DNA from: an uncultured Prevotellaceae bacterium | GTDB lineage: Bacteria; Bacteroidota; Bacteroidia; Bacteroidales; Bacteroidaceae | DNA: 64,000 bases | Reading direction: 5' to 3' | Assembly (NCBI GenBank): GCA_902776545.1 | Contig: CACYQO010000003.1 | Span: 82,314 to 146,313, forward strand | Shown here: positions 41,720-51,891 of the stretch, one piece after another | Layout: every line of letters starts with the position of its first letter | Numbering within the stretch: position 1 is the first letter of the stretch | The notes under the pieces: generated by a model | Databases searched by the model: none | The model's input: the letters and a program-made list of their open reading frames with translations, nothing else | What the model was told of the DNA's origin: nothing | Position numbers and translations under genes: made by a program

Positions 41720-42496
41720 TTATTTGCACATGATGCCGCGCTTGGAGTGTTCCAGGAAGCGGATAATGTTTTGAATCTCAGGACTGTCAGGCACCTGGTC
41801 GCGGATCTGTTTGATCACGTCGAACACGCTCGTCTTACCATGGAAGAGCAGACGATAGGCATTGGCGATGTGGCTCTGAACCTTCTTGTCGATCTCGGCA
41901 TAGTCCATCATCGTCGTGTTAGGACCGCCATACTCCATCGGATTACCACCGGCAATGACGTAGGGAGGAACGTCATGCGAGAAGGCGGTACCTGCCTGAA
42001 TCAGCGATAGGTCTCCGGCACGAGTGTTGGCATTCTGAATGGCACCAGAGGAGAAGATGACGCCATTACCGATCTCGCAGTCGCCGGCAATCTTCGTGCC
42101 ATAACCGAACACGCAGTTCGTTCCCACCACCGTATCGTGGCTGATATGGGTTCCTTCAAGCAGGAAGTTATGGTTGCCGATCTTCGTCACACCGCCGCGG
42201 TTGGTACCACGGTTGATGACAACATTCTCACGGATGATATTGTTATCACCAATCTCCACATACGACTTGGCGCCTCGGAAGCTGAAGTCCTGCGGCAGGG
42301 CAGCGATGACGCTTCCCTGGTGGATCTTGTTGCCTTTGCCGATGCGCGAGCCGCTGCAGATGCTGACGAAGGGGAAGATGATACAGTTGTCACCGATCTC
42401 CACATCGTCCTCGATATACACGAAGGGGAATATCTTGCAGTTTTCACCGATCTTCGCCTTGGGCGAAATCTCAGCTTTGGGGGAAATTTCGTTCAT
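41720..42496 (-). CDS. lpxA: Acyl-ACP--UDP-N-acetylglucosamine O-acyltransferase
   Basis: LpxA starts lipid A synthesis by acylating UDP-GlcNAc. The product is a left-handed beta-helix with hexapeptide repeats (ISPKAKIGENCKIFPFVYI) and the LpxA-type blocks LPQDFSFRGAKSYVEIGDNN, IRENVVINRGT and GTHISHDTVVG with the catalytic His. I use the ATG at 42496 (258 aa, normal length). The longer frame begins inside the flanking repeat arm, and a GTG nine bases upstream is also possible. lpxC/fabZ are not adjacent. Confidence 0.92.
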   Translation of the reverse strand: MNEISPKAEISPKAKIGENCKIFPFVYIEDDVEIGDNCIIFPFVSICSGSRIGKGNKIHQGSVIAALPQDFSFRGAKSYVEIGDNNIIRENVVINRGTNRGGVTKIGNHNFLLEGTHISHDTVVGTNCVFGYGTKIAGDCEIGNGVIFSSGAIQNANTRAGDLSLIQAGTAFSHDVPPYVIAGGNPMEYGGPNTTMMDYAEIDKKVQSHIANAYRLLFHGKTSVFDVIKQIRDQVPDSPEIQNIIRFLEHSKRGIMCK

Positions 42497-42510
42497 TTCA
42501 TTCACTTTTT

Positions 42511-42959
42511 TAGGAGTCAGGAGACAGGAGTCAGGGAGTCTGTAGATATGTCTATAGGACATTTCTTTCCTTAATTCCTTTAAGGTAGGCTGTCAACAGC
42601 CTGCTTGTCTCTTCTATACTCTGATTTAACATATTATATTGCTCTATTGTTATGTATTCAAGATCCTTTGACAAGAGAATATAGTATCGGCATTCTTCCA
42701 AACTGCCTTGGGAGATATTGAGAAATCGCAGTTTATCCGCCATACCTTCTTTCCTGTATCCTTCCGCAATATTGGCAGCAATTGACACGGCTGCTCTTTC
42801 AAATTGAGAACAAAGACCATATCGTTCATAGGATGGGAATGTCCTGGTTGACTTATAAACTTGTAGCACAAAAGCATGCGCTTTCTGCCAAGCGACAATC
42901 TCCTTGAAGCTCTTTGTCATTTGCATATCTACAGACTCCTGCCTCCTGACTCCTGACTA
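42511..42959. mobile_element. Coding palindromic element carrying a four-helix-bundle gene
   Basis: Inverted arms of about 36 bp, made of GGAGTCA/GGAGACA heptamers and ending GTCTGTAGATATG (left, 42511-42550) and CATATCTACAGAC (right, 42924-42959), enclose exactly one gene. Arms of the same heptamer family flank non-coding cores elsewhere in the window (47570, 49624). The layout resembles the 23S rRNA intervening sequences, where inverted repeats flank an S23 gene. Mobility is inferred; no target duplication is evident. Confidence 0.6.
42552..42926 (-). CDS. Four-helix-bundle protein (S23/IVP, Avd-like)
   Basis: The 124 aa product fits the family encoded in 23S rRNA intervening sequences and related to the DGR accessory protein Avd. 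It shows FKEIVAWQKAHAFVLQVY, FPSYERYGLCSQFERAAVSI, ANIAEGYRK, FLNISQGSLEECRYYI and LEYITIEQYNMLNQSI. These basic bundles form pentamers and bind nucleic acid in known cases. Its ATG (42926) is part of the right repeat arm and its TAG abuts the left arm, so the gene occupies the whole interior. No reverse transcriptase or template/variable repeat is nearby. It is on the same strand as lpxA and the efflux genes but probably has its own origin. Confidence 0.88.
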   Translation of the reverse strand: MQMTKSFKEIVAWQKAHAFVLQVYKSTRTFPSYERYGLCSQFERAAVSIAANIAEGYRKEGMADKLRFLNISQGSLEECRYYILLSKDLEYITIEQYNMLNQSIEETSRLLTAYLKGIKERNVL

Positions 42960-42960
42960 C

Positions 42961-44358
42961 TTATTTCGCACCGCCTCCGAGGGCCTGGTACAGATTAACC
43001 ACTGATTGCATCTTGCTGAACTGGTCGGTGACCTCGTTGATCTCTGCATTGAGCAGGGTGCTCTGGGCAGAGATGACCTCAAGGTAGGTGGTGTTGGACG
43101 ACGACTCCATGAGCTTACGGGTGTCCACCACGTTCTGCTTGAGCACAGCCACGCGCTTGGCGTCGAGCACGGCCTTGTCGGCGTAGGCATTATAGGACGA
43201 GAGGGCGTTTGACACCTCGTTGCCAGCCTTATAGATAGCGTTCTGCCAGTTGTTGTAGGCCTGCTCATACTTATCCTTGGCCACTTTCAGACCAGCGATG
43301 ATCTGTCCGTGCTGGAAGATAGGCTGCACCAGACTTCCGACGGCCTGCAGGAGCCATTTGCCGGGATTCACCAAGCCATTGTTATTCGTGAAAGCGGCTG
43401 TACCCGTGATGGTAATGCTGGGATAGAAACGGCTGCGGGCAGTCTCGATATCATAGAAGCACTGTGCGAGCGACATCTCATAAGAATGTACGTCGGCACG
43501 GTTGGCAAGCATCTGGATACCCACACCTGTGGCAAACTCCGAAGGCAGATACTGATCGGCGAAAGTACCACGGGGGATGGTCTGTCCCGGCTGTCCGATA
43601 AGCAGCGAGAGAGAGTTCTCTAACTCACGGATCTGACGCTGGAGGTCGATCTTCTGCGTCTGCACCTGGTAGTAGGCAGCCTCAGCACTCTGCACGGCAG
43701 TAGAGCGATAGCCCACGCGGTTGTCGTGCATGAACTTCATCTTCTCCCAGGTCTCCTTCGTCAGTCCCTCCATGTCGGTGACGATCTCCACCTGACGGTC
43801 GAAGGCGAGCAGCGAGTAATAGAGGTTGGCGATGCCCGAGATGATGTTACACTTCACCACCGTCTGATAGTCCTTCGTGGCGATGAGCTGCATCTGAGCA
43901 CTGCGCTTCACAGAGAGCAGGTTGCCAAAGAGATCTACGTTCCACGAGGCCGAAACGGGCAGCGTGTACGACTTGGTGGCAGCAGCACCGTCGAACGACT
44001 GGAGTGTTCCCTGCGGACTGAGTGTGACGGAGGGCAGGAAGGCCAGTTTGGCGATCTTCAGGGCCTCGTTGACCATGTGGACATTGAGGGCTGCATTGAG
44101 CAGGTCAGGATTGTTGTCGAGTCCCTGCTGGATGAGAGCCTGTAGCTGAGGATCGGTGAAGAGACTGCGCCAAGGCAGATTTCCGAACGATGTGGTATCA
44201 GCCACAGCGAGGGTATCGGTGATCGACACCGTGTCGCGCACCAGACCCTTCGTATCTACCTCAGGACGCTCGTACTTATTATATAGTCCGCATCCTGACA
44301 ACAGCGTTACCGCAATTAAAAAATTAAAAGATTTAAAAATTAAATTCTTCATACTCAT
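42961..44358 (-). CDS. TolC-family outer-membrane efflux lipoprotein
   Basis: The 465 aa product has a lipoprotein signal with lipobox LLSGC (Cys near residue 23) and two outer-membrane-efflux repeats, with PWRSLFTDPQLQALIQQGL, ADVHSYEMSLAQCFYDIETARS and a C-terminal segment rich in coiled-coil heptads. It would form the trimeric exit duct of the RND pump encoded upstream (44394) with the adaptor at 47711. The intergenic gap is 35 bp of low-complexity sequence. Confidence 0.93.
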   Translation of the reverse strand: MSMKNLIFKSFNFLIAVTLLSGCGLYNKYERPEVDTKGLVRDTVSITDTLAVADTTSFGNLPWRSLFTDPQLQALIQQGLDNNPDLLNAALNVHMVNEALKIAKLAFLPSVTLSPQGTLQSFDGAAATKSYTLPVSASWNVDLFGNLLSVKRSAQMQLIATKDYQTVVKCNIISGIANLYYSLLAFDRQVEIVTDMEGLTKETWEKMKFMHDNRVGYRSTAVQSAEAAYYQVQTQKIDLQRQIRELENSLSLLIGQPGQTIPRGTFADQYLPSEFATGVGIQMLANRADVHSYEMSLAQCFYDIETARSRFYPSITITGTAAFTNNNGLVNPGKWLLQAVGSLVQPIFQHGQIIAGLKVAKDKYEQAYNNWQNAIYKAGNEVSNALSSYNAYADKAVLDAKRVAVLKQNVVDTRKLMESSSNTTYLEVISAQSTLLNAEINEVTDQFSKMQSVVNLYQALGGGAK

Positions 44359-44393
44359 TCTTTTTTCAATTTTATAATTCTTTAATTTTTTAA

Positions 44394-47300
44394 TTATTTC
44401 TCTAATTCGTAGTCCACTGGTTTTGCATGTGCATACTGAGCCAGTTCGGCGGCCACAGCCTCGTTCACCTCATCTTCGAACTTCAGCGGGCTGATCTTCT
44501 CCTGTAAGGACTGGAAAATCACGAACAGCGTCGGAACGACGAAGAGCTGGAGGACCGTACCGATGAACATACCGCCCACGGCAGCAGCACCCAGCGTCTG
44601 GTTACCATTCTTACCCACACCGTTGGCGAACATCATCGGCAGCAGACCGATGACCATAGCCAGAGAAGTCATCAGGATAGGACGCAGACGGGCTGCGGCA
44701 CCCAGGACGGCCGACCACGAAATGGCCATACCCGTCTGACGGCGCTCAAGGGCGAACTGCACAATCAGGATGGCGTTCTTGGCCAACAGTCCGATCAGCA
44801 TGATCAGCGAGATCTGCATGTAGATATCGTTGGCATGACCGAACATCTGCGTGAACAGGAAACAGCCAGCCAGACCGAAAGGCACTGAGAGCACTACCGA
44901 CAGCGGCAGGATGTACGACTCGTACTGTGCCGACAGAATCAGGTAGATGAAGATGAAACAGAGCAGGAAGATGATACCCGTCGTATTCGAAGCCTTGGCC
45001 TCTTCACGCGTCAGACCCGAGAAGTCGTAGGTATAACCTGCCGGGAGCACCTGTTTACCTACCTCCTGGATGGCCTTCAGTGCCTCACCGGTAGAATAGC
45101 CGTTTGCCACCGTACCCGTCACGTTGATAGAGGTGAACAGGTTGAAGCGGTTGATATTCAGAGGGCCATAGACACGCTCCAGCGAGCAGAACTCCCCGAC
45201 AGGAGCCATTCCCGCAGGCGTGCGTACATATATACTATTAAGCGACTCCGTTGTCATACGTGTCTCTGGCGAACCCTGAATCATGACTTTATAGAGCTTA
45301 CCAAACGAGTTGAAGTTAGAGGCATAGAGACCGCCATAATAACCCTGAAGGGTGGTAAGCACTGCCGTAGGTGAGATACCTGCCTGCTTACACTTGGCCA
45401 CATCGACATGCACCATATACTGCGGATAGTTCGGGTTATATGATGTCTGAGCCGTCTGGAATTCGGGGCGCTTATTGAGTTCGGCCAGGAACTCCTTCAC
45501 GATACCGAAGAACTTGTTCAAGTCGCCACCTGTACGGTCCTGCATCACGAGCGAGATACCGCTGTTGGCCGAGAAGCCGGGAATCATAGGTGGCGAGAAT
45601 GCCAGGATCTGCGCATCCTTGATATGGGCCGTCTTGATAAATATCTGGGCGATTACACCCGTGGCATCGTAAGGATTGAGGAAGAAACGATAGATACCGT
45701 CGCCTTGCCACAGTCCGCTGATCTTCCACCACAGTCCCTTCTGACGCTCACCGAAATCCTTCAGCTTGATAATGAAAGTACCCTGGTCGGAACCTGCACC
45801 TGCGATAAAGTTGTAGCCCTGCACCATCTCACGGTTCTTTACAGCAGGGAGCTTCGACAGGATAGAGTCCACCTGCAGCACCACCTGCCTGGTACGAGAC
45901 TCAGAAGTAGCAGGAGGCATAGTGATGGTACAGAACAGCGTACCCGTATCCTCGTCAGGCACCAGACCAGACTTCGTGGTATAAGTCGTAATCACAAGCA
46001 CCACAATACCTATCACCACCATACTGATAATCAGCAGCGGCTTGCGCACAAGTTTCTCAAGTATCTTCTTATACTTGCCAATGGTCGTATCGAAAGCTGT
46101 GTTGAACGACTGGTGGAAACGGTCTATGCGCGACATCTTCTTCTCATGACCCTCAGCATCGTGGGGTTTCAGGAAGATGGCACAGAGGGCAGGCGACAGC
46201 GTCAGGGCGTTCAGAGCCGAGATGATGATCGAGATGGCCATCGTCACACCGAACTCACGGTAGAACGTACCACTCGTACCGCCGATGAACGACACCGGCA
46301 CGAACACGGCAGCCATCACCAGCGTAATCGAGATAATGGCACCTGAGATCTCGTTCATGGCATCGATAGAGGCCGTCAGCGAGCTCTTGTATCCCTGATC
46401 CAACTTCGCGTGCACGGCCTCCACCACCACGATGGCATCGTCCACCACGATGGCAATGGCCAGCAGCAAGGCGGAGAGCACCAGCAGGTTGATGGAGAAG
46501 CCCATCACATTCAGGAAGAAGAACGTACCAATCAGCGACACTGGCACGGCAATCAGCGGGATGAGCGTCGAACGCATATCCTGCAGGAAGATGTACACCA
46601 CGAGGAACACCATCAGTTTCTTCTGATCCTCAAGTTCGGCCTTCACCTGCTTGGCAATCTCGTTGGCATTCGAGCCGGCCACCTGCTGTATCATGGTCAT
46701 GATCGAGGGTACGCCATTATTCTTCATCGATACAGAGTAGCCCTCACCACCCAACTCAATCTTGGCCAGGTCCTTCAGCTTCAGCGTCTGTCCGCTGGCA
46801 TCGCTCCTGATGATAATATCACCAAACTGCTCAGGCGTACGGAAACGACCTGTATAACGCATGGAGTACTCATAAGCCACATCGGGTGCCTGCTCACCGA
46901 ACTTACCTGGTGCAGCCTCGATGTTCTGCTCAGCCAAAGCAGCCGTAATGTCCGATGGTATCAGGTTGTGCTGCTTCATCACGTCCGGCTTCAGCCAAAT
47001 ACGCATGGCATAGACCTTCGAACTGAATCCCGAAGCATCGCCCACACCCTCGATACGCTTCAGCGCAGGTACGATGTTGATGGCATTATAGTTGGTCAGG
47101 AACTCGTCGTCGTAACGACCGTCGGAAGTCAGTGAGTACATGATCACCTGCGACGACTGTCGCTTCACCACGCGCACACCGATCTGGTTTACCTCGGAAG
47201 GCAGCAAAGCCTGAGCCTGAGACACACGGTTCTGCACGTTCACGGCACACATGTCAGGATTGATTCCCTGACGGAACGTCACCTGTATCATAGCCGAACC

Positions 47301-47555
47301 CGGCGAAGCGGTAGAGGAGATAAAGTCCATACCTTCCACACCGTTGATACTCTCCTCCAGAGGCGTTACAACGGCATTCTTCACCGTCTCGGCATCGGCA
47401 CCAGGATAGCTGGCGATCACCATGATGTTAGGCGGTGCGATATTCGGATACTGCTCGATAGGAAGCGAGACCAGTCCGATGAAACCCAGCAGCACGATGA
47501 CGATGGAGATCACCGTCGACAGCACTGGGCGTTTAATGAAATTCGTAAAAGTCAT
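44394..47555 (-). CDS. RND efflux transporter, AcrB/HAE1 family
   Basis: The 1053 aa product is a full-length inner-membrane drug pump driven by protons. It begins FIKRPVLSTVISIVIVLLG and has the porter-domain block GVEGMDFISSTASPGS, helix-4 proton-relay residues in AIAIVVDDAIVVVEAV, and the second-half equivalent LIGLLAKNAILIVQFA. The adaptor gene lies upstream and the outer-membrane component downstream, giving a complete tripartite system. Substrates cannot be predicted. Confidence 0.96.
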   Translation of the reverse strand: MTFTNFIKRPVLSTVISIVIVLLGFIGLVSLPIEQYPNIAPPNIMVIASYPGADAETVKNAVVTPLEESINGVEGMDFISSTASPGSAMIQVTFRQGINPDMCAVNVQNRVSQAQALLPSEVNQIGVRVVKRQSSQVIMYSLTSDGRYDDEFLTNYNAINIVPALKRIEGVGDASGFSSKVYAMRIWLKPDVMKQHNLIPSDITAALAEQNIEAAPGKFGEQAPDVAYEYSMRYTGRFRTPEQFGDIIIRSDASGQTLKLKDLAKIELGGEGYSVSMKNNGVPSIMTMIQQVAGSNANEIAKQVKAELEDQKKLMVFLVVYIFLQDMRSTLIPLIAVPVSLIGTFFFLNVMGFSINLLVLSALLLAIAIVVDDAIVVVEAVHAKLDQGYKSSLTASIDAMNEISGAIISITLVMAAVFVPVSFIGGTSGTFYREFGVTMAISIIISALNALTLSPALCAIFLKPHDAEGHEKKMSRIDRFHQSFNTAFDTTIGKYKKILEKLVRKPLLIISMVVIGIVVLVITTYTTKSGLVPDEDTGTLFCTITMPPATSESRTRQVVLQVDSILSKLPAVKNREMVQGYNFIAGAGSDQGTFIIKLKDFGERQKGLWWKISGLWQGDGIYRFFLNPYDATGVIAQIFIKTAHIKDAQILAFSPPMIPGFSANSGISLVMQDRTGGDLNKFFGIVKEFLAELNKRPEFQTAQTSYNPNYPQYMVHVDVAKCKQAGISPTAVLTTLQGYYGGLYASNFNSFGKLYKVMIQGSPETRMTTESLNSIYVRTPAGMAPVGEFCSLERVYGPLNINRFNLFTSINVTGTVANGYSTGEALKAIQEVGKQVLPAGYTYDFSGLTREEAKASNTTGIIFLLCFIFIYLILSAQYESYILPLSVVLSVPFGLAGCFLFTQMFGHANDIYMQISLIMLIGLLAKNAILIVQFALERRQTGMAISWSAVLGAAARLRPILMTSLAMVIGLLPMMFANGVGKNGNQTLGAAAVGGMFIGTVLQLFVVPTLFVIFQSLQEKISPLKFEDEVNEAVAAELAQYAHAKPVDYELEK

Positions 47556-47569
47556 ATCTTCTTATATTT

Positions 47570-47706
47570 AGGAGTCAGGAGACAGGATTCAGGAGTAAAG
47601 TAGATTACTTGATTCCGGTGACTGGCTCTTTACATTTTCTATTTCTGGAGAGGATTCAGATGGCAAAAGTATTCTACAGACTCCTGTCTCCTGACTCCTG
47701 ACTCCT
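47570..47706. repeat. Palindromic element, GGAGTCA arms
   Basis: GGAGTCAGGAGACAGGATTC on the left mirrors CTCCTGTCTCCTGACTCCTG on the right around a 75-bp core beginning GTAGATTAC and ending AAAAGTATTCTAC. It separates the adaptor and RND genes. Confidence 0.9.
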
Positions 47707-47710
47707 TTTA

Positions 47711-48871
47711 TCATTTTTTCATTGCTCCAACGATGTCACCAGCGCTCATTTCCTTGGCCTGGTCCTTGATCTTCTGCTCATACTGCTCCGGAGTGATGGG
47801 CACAATCTCCATACCGTCGGTCAGTTTGGTGATACCATTGGTCACATACTTGTCACCCACCTTCAGGCCCTCAGTCACAACATAGTTCTTACCATCGTTC
47901 TGCGGGTCCACCTTGATCTCCGAGTACTTCACCTTGTTACCCTCGCCCAGCAGATAGACGAACTTCTTGTCCTGCACTTCTGAGACGCAGCTTTGAGAAA
48001 TCACGATGGCCGATGAGTTGCTCTTCGGAATGACGATCGAACCGGAACCACCGCTCTTCAACAGCTTTTCGGTGTTGGGGAACAGGGCGATGATCTGCAC
48101 GGAACCCGTAGCAGCATCGATCACACCGCTCATCTTCGTCACCTTACCCTCATGGTTGTAGATGGTACCGTCAGCCAGACGTAACTGTACCGAAGGCATC
48201 TCACCTAATGAGGCCTGCGTCATATTCATCGCATCCTTCTCCGTCAGGGAGAAATACACTTCCATCGACGAGTTGTTCGACACGGTGGTCATCACCGTCG
48301 AGGTATTCACAAGCGTACCGATTTTATACGGCAACGTACCCACCACACCAGAGGCCGGGCTCTTCACGTAGCAGAAACTCAACATCTCCTGGGCATTGGC
48401 AAGCGTTGCCTGAGCGGCAGAAAGACTGGCCTTCGCCTGCTCGTAAGAGTTGGTGGCCGACTTGAGTTCGAAGTCACCGATCACACCATTATCAAATAAT
48501 TTCTGCGAGTTCTCATAACTCAACTTGGAAGTGTTGCACGAAGCCTGGGCCGTATTCACCGAAGCCTGAGCCTGGCGCACCTGAGCCTGATAGGTAGCGT
48601 TATCCAGCACGAAAAGCACTTGTCCGGCACTCACCGTCTGACCTTCCTTCACGTTAATCTGGGTGATAAAGCCCTGCACCTTCGGGCAAATCTGCACATC
48701 CTGCACACCCTTGATAACAGCGGGATACGTGGTCTGCATCTGAGTGCTCGACGTACCCACAGCCTGTACAGGATACTCATTGTCGCCAAACGTCGGGCGA
48801 CCACCGCCACCGCCACACGATGCCAACAGCAACGTTGCGGCAGCAAACATCAAAATCTTGTTCTTTTTCAT
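47711..48871 (-). CDS. RND efflux periplasmic adaptor (membrane-fusion protein)
   Basis: The 386 aa lipoprotein starts MKKNKILMFAAATLLLASC followed by a Gly run; LASC is the lipobox. It has the barrel-sandwich block VQGFITQINVKEGQTVSAGQ, a coiled-coil hairpin (about 95-165) and VKSPASGVVGTLPYKIGTLV. It bridges the RND pump and the outer-membrane duct and is the first gene of the operon. Confidence 0.94.
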   Translation of the reverse strand: MKKNKILMFAAATLLLASCGGGGGRPTFGDNEYPVQAVGTSSTQMQTTYPAVIKGVQDVQICPKVQGFITQINVKEGQTVSAGQVLFVLDNATYQAQVRQAQASVNTAQASCNTSKLSYENSQKLFDNGVIGDFELKSATNSYEQAKASLSAAQATLANAQEMLSFCYVKSPASGVVGTLPYKIGTLVNTSTVMTTVSNNSSMEVYFSLTEKDAMNMTQASLGEMPSVQLRLADGTIYNHEGKVTKMSGVIDAATGSVQIIALFPNTEKLLKSGGSGSIVIPKSNSSAIVISQSCVSEVQDKKFVYLLGEGNKVKYSEIKVDPQNDGKNYVVTEGLKVGDKYVTNGITKLTDGMEIVPITPEQYEQKIKDQAKEMSAGDIVGAMKK

Positions 48872-48950
48872 ACCTTTATTAAACTGATTTACTTATTGAA
48901 TCCAATCCTTTTGCCGAAAACTAATCATCTCAGCTACGGTTTTCGAGGTG

Positions 48951-48983
48951 CAAAGGTACAAAAAATATATCTTATGATATATT
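48951..48983 (-). promoter_or_regulatory. RND operon -7 box and adjoining palindrome
   Basis: TACCTTTG (minus strand, 48951-48958) is preceded by the perfect palindrome AATATATC-TTAT-GATATATT (48964-48983) covering the -33 region. This is a typical place for a repressor to block RNA polymerase. No regulator gene is adjacent. Confidence 0.55.
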
Positions 48984-49028
48984 AGACAAGTCAGATTTTA
49001 ACAAAGTTTATTGGCTATTAGAATTGTT

Positions 49029-50639
<1,611 letters not shown>

Positions 50640-50661
50640 CCTTCTTTCTTGTTTCGGGCTG

Positions 50662-50669
50662 CAAAGGTA
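50662..50669 (-). promoter_or_regulatory. -7 box of cca
   Basis: TACCTTTG on the minus strand, 22 bp before the ATG. Confidence 0.6.
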
Positions 50670-50728
50670 ATAAAAAAATGGCTAATGGACAATGGATGAT
50701 GGTTATTTTTATGCGGCGGCAGCAAATT

Positions 50729-50758
50729 TTTCACTTTTCACTCTTCTCTTTTCACTTT
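50729..50758. repeat. CACTTTT heptamers before the lipoprotein gene
   Basis: CACTTTTCACTCTTCTCTTTT and CACTTTTTT, the array type seen at 12210. Confidence 0.65.
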
Positions 50759-50765
50759 TTTGTCG

Positions 50766-50773
50766 TACCTTTG
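50766..50773 (+). promoter_or_regulatory. -7 box of the lipoprotein gene
   Basis: TACCTTTG, 19 bp before the ATG at 50793. Confidence 0.6.
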
Positions 50774-50792
50774 CATCAAATATATAATAAGT

Positions 50793-51254
50793 ATGATAAG
50801 ACTGACAAGACAACTGATTCTCTGCCTGGCCTCCGCCCTGCTACTCACCGGCTGTGGCGAGAACTTGCAGGAACAGGCAGCACAGCTCGCCCAGCAGGCT
50901 GCAACACTCTGTGAGGAAAACCGGCTCGACGAAGCCCGACTGCTCATCGACTCCCTACGTCGCACCTATCCCGACATCGTCGAGGCGAGGAAGGCCGCCC
51001 TCAGGCTGCATCAGGACGTGGAACTGAAGATCGCCCAGCAGGAACTGGCGCGAACTGACAGTCTGCTGGTGCTTGCCAACCGCGAGCTGGAGGCCCTGCA
51101 ACGACAGGTCGACGCCCACAAAGCCGCGCTCACGGCAACCGCCGACGAACTGACGAACCTCACCCGTACCCGTATGCGCCGCGACTCCATCCGCACGCAG
51201 TTTGAGGCCCTCGGCATGAAGATACGATACATCCGTCAGAAGCAGAACCTTTGA
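50793..51254 (+). CDS. Predicted coiled-coil lipoprotein
   Basis: The 153 aa product starts MIRLTRQLILCLASALLLTGC, with LTGC as lipobox. The mature part is almost entirely helical with heptad-like Leu/Ala spacing and many Gln, Glu and Arg residues (LQEQAAQLAQQAATLCEENR, ELEALQRQVDAHKAALTAT), so a coiled coil is likely. I do not recognise the family. The promoter position favours this ATG over an earlier one at 50760. It lies upstream of, but separate from, the DUF1599 string. Confidence 0.8.
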   Translation: MIRLTRQLILCLASALLLTGCGENLQEQAAQLAQQAATLCEENRLDEARLLIDSLRRTYPDIVEARKAALRLHQDVELKIAQQELARTDSLLVLANRELEALQRQVDAHKAALTATADELTNLTRTRMRRDSIRTQFEALGMKIRYIRQKQNL

Positions 51255-51305
51255 GCTTCGCTCGAAGATACTTTCGCTCGAAAATGAAAATAAATCGAAT
51301 TTTAT

Positions 51306-51336
51306 TTTGCATTTTGCTCGCTTATTCGTACCTTTG
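51306..51336 (+). promoter_or_regulatory. Promoter of the DUF1599-folE string
   Basis: TTTG (51306-51309) and TACCTTTG (51329-51336) with 19 bp between, 9 bp before the ATG at 51346. Confidence 0.65.
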
Positions 51337-51345
51337 CACCCGATT

Positions 51346-51891
51346 ATGGACTATCAGGAGAAGACAAATGCCCAATTTGAGCAGGCGCTGGCCGAGTGCA
51401 GGGCCCTGTTCGAGAAGAAGCTTCACGACTATAAAGCCTCGTGGCGCATCCTGCGCCCGACGGCGCTCACCGACCAGCTTTTCATCAAAGCCAAGCGCAT
51501 CCGTTCCCTCGAAATCAAGAAGGAATCGATGGTGGGCGAAGGCATACGACCGGAGTTTATCGCGCTGATCAACTACGGCATCGTGGGCCTCATACAGCTC
51601 TCGAAGGGCTTTGCCGACACCGTCGACATCGACAATGCAGAGGCGATGAAGCTCTACGACCAGTTTGCCCATGAGGCGCTGGAGCTGATGAAGCGCAAGA
51701 ACCACGACTACGACGAGGCCTGGCGCGGTATGCGCGTGAGCAGCTACACCGACCTGATCCTGACGAAAATCGAACGAATCAAGGAGATTGAGAACCTGGG
51801 GGGCGAGACACTCGTCTCCGAGGGCATCGATGCCAACTATATGGACATCATCAACTATGCGGTCTTTGGCGTAATTAAACTATCGGAGTGA
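51346..51891 (+). CDS. DUF1599 protein
   Basis: The 181 aa product consists of two similar halves: [19 protein letters not shown]...IRSLEIKK and [19 protein letters not shown]...IERIKEIE, each with a K-x-HDY..(A/S)WR pattern. This is the DUF1599 duplication. The HDY/WR residues suggest a conserved functional site, but no activity is known. It starts at the ATG 9 bp after the -7 box and overlaps the DoxX gene by a GTGA junction. Confidence 0.88.
   Translation: MDYQEKTNAQFEQALAECRALFEKKLHDYKASWRILRPTALTDQLFIKAKRIRSLEIKKESMVGEGIRPEFIALINYGIVGLIQLSKGFADTVDIDNAEAMKLYDQFAHEALELMKRKNHDYDEAWRGMRVSSYTDLILTKIERIKEIENLGGETLVSEGIDANYMDIINYAVFGVIKLSE

Noticed and set aside
42511-42959. Complete diversity-generating retroelement
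   Set aside because: An Avd-like protein is present, but I found no reverse transcriptase and no template/variable repeat pair in the window.
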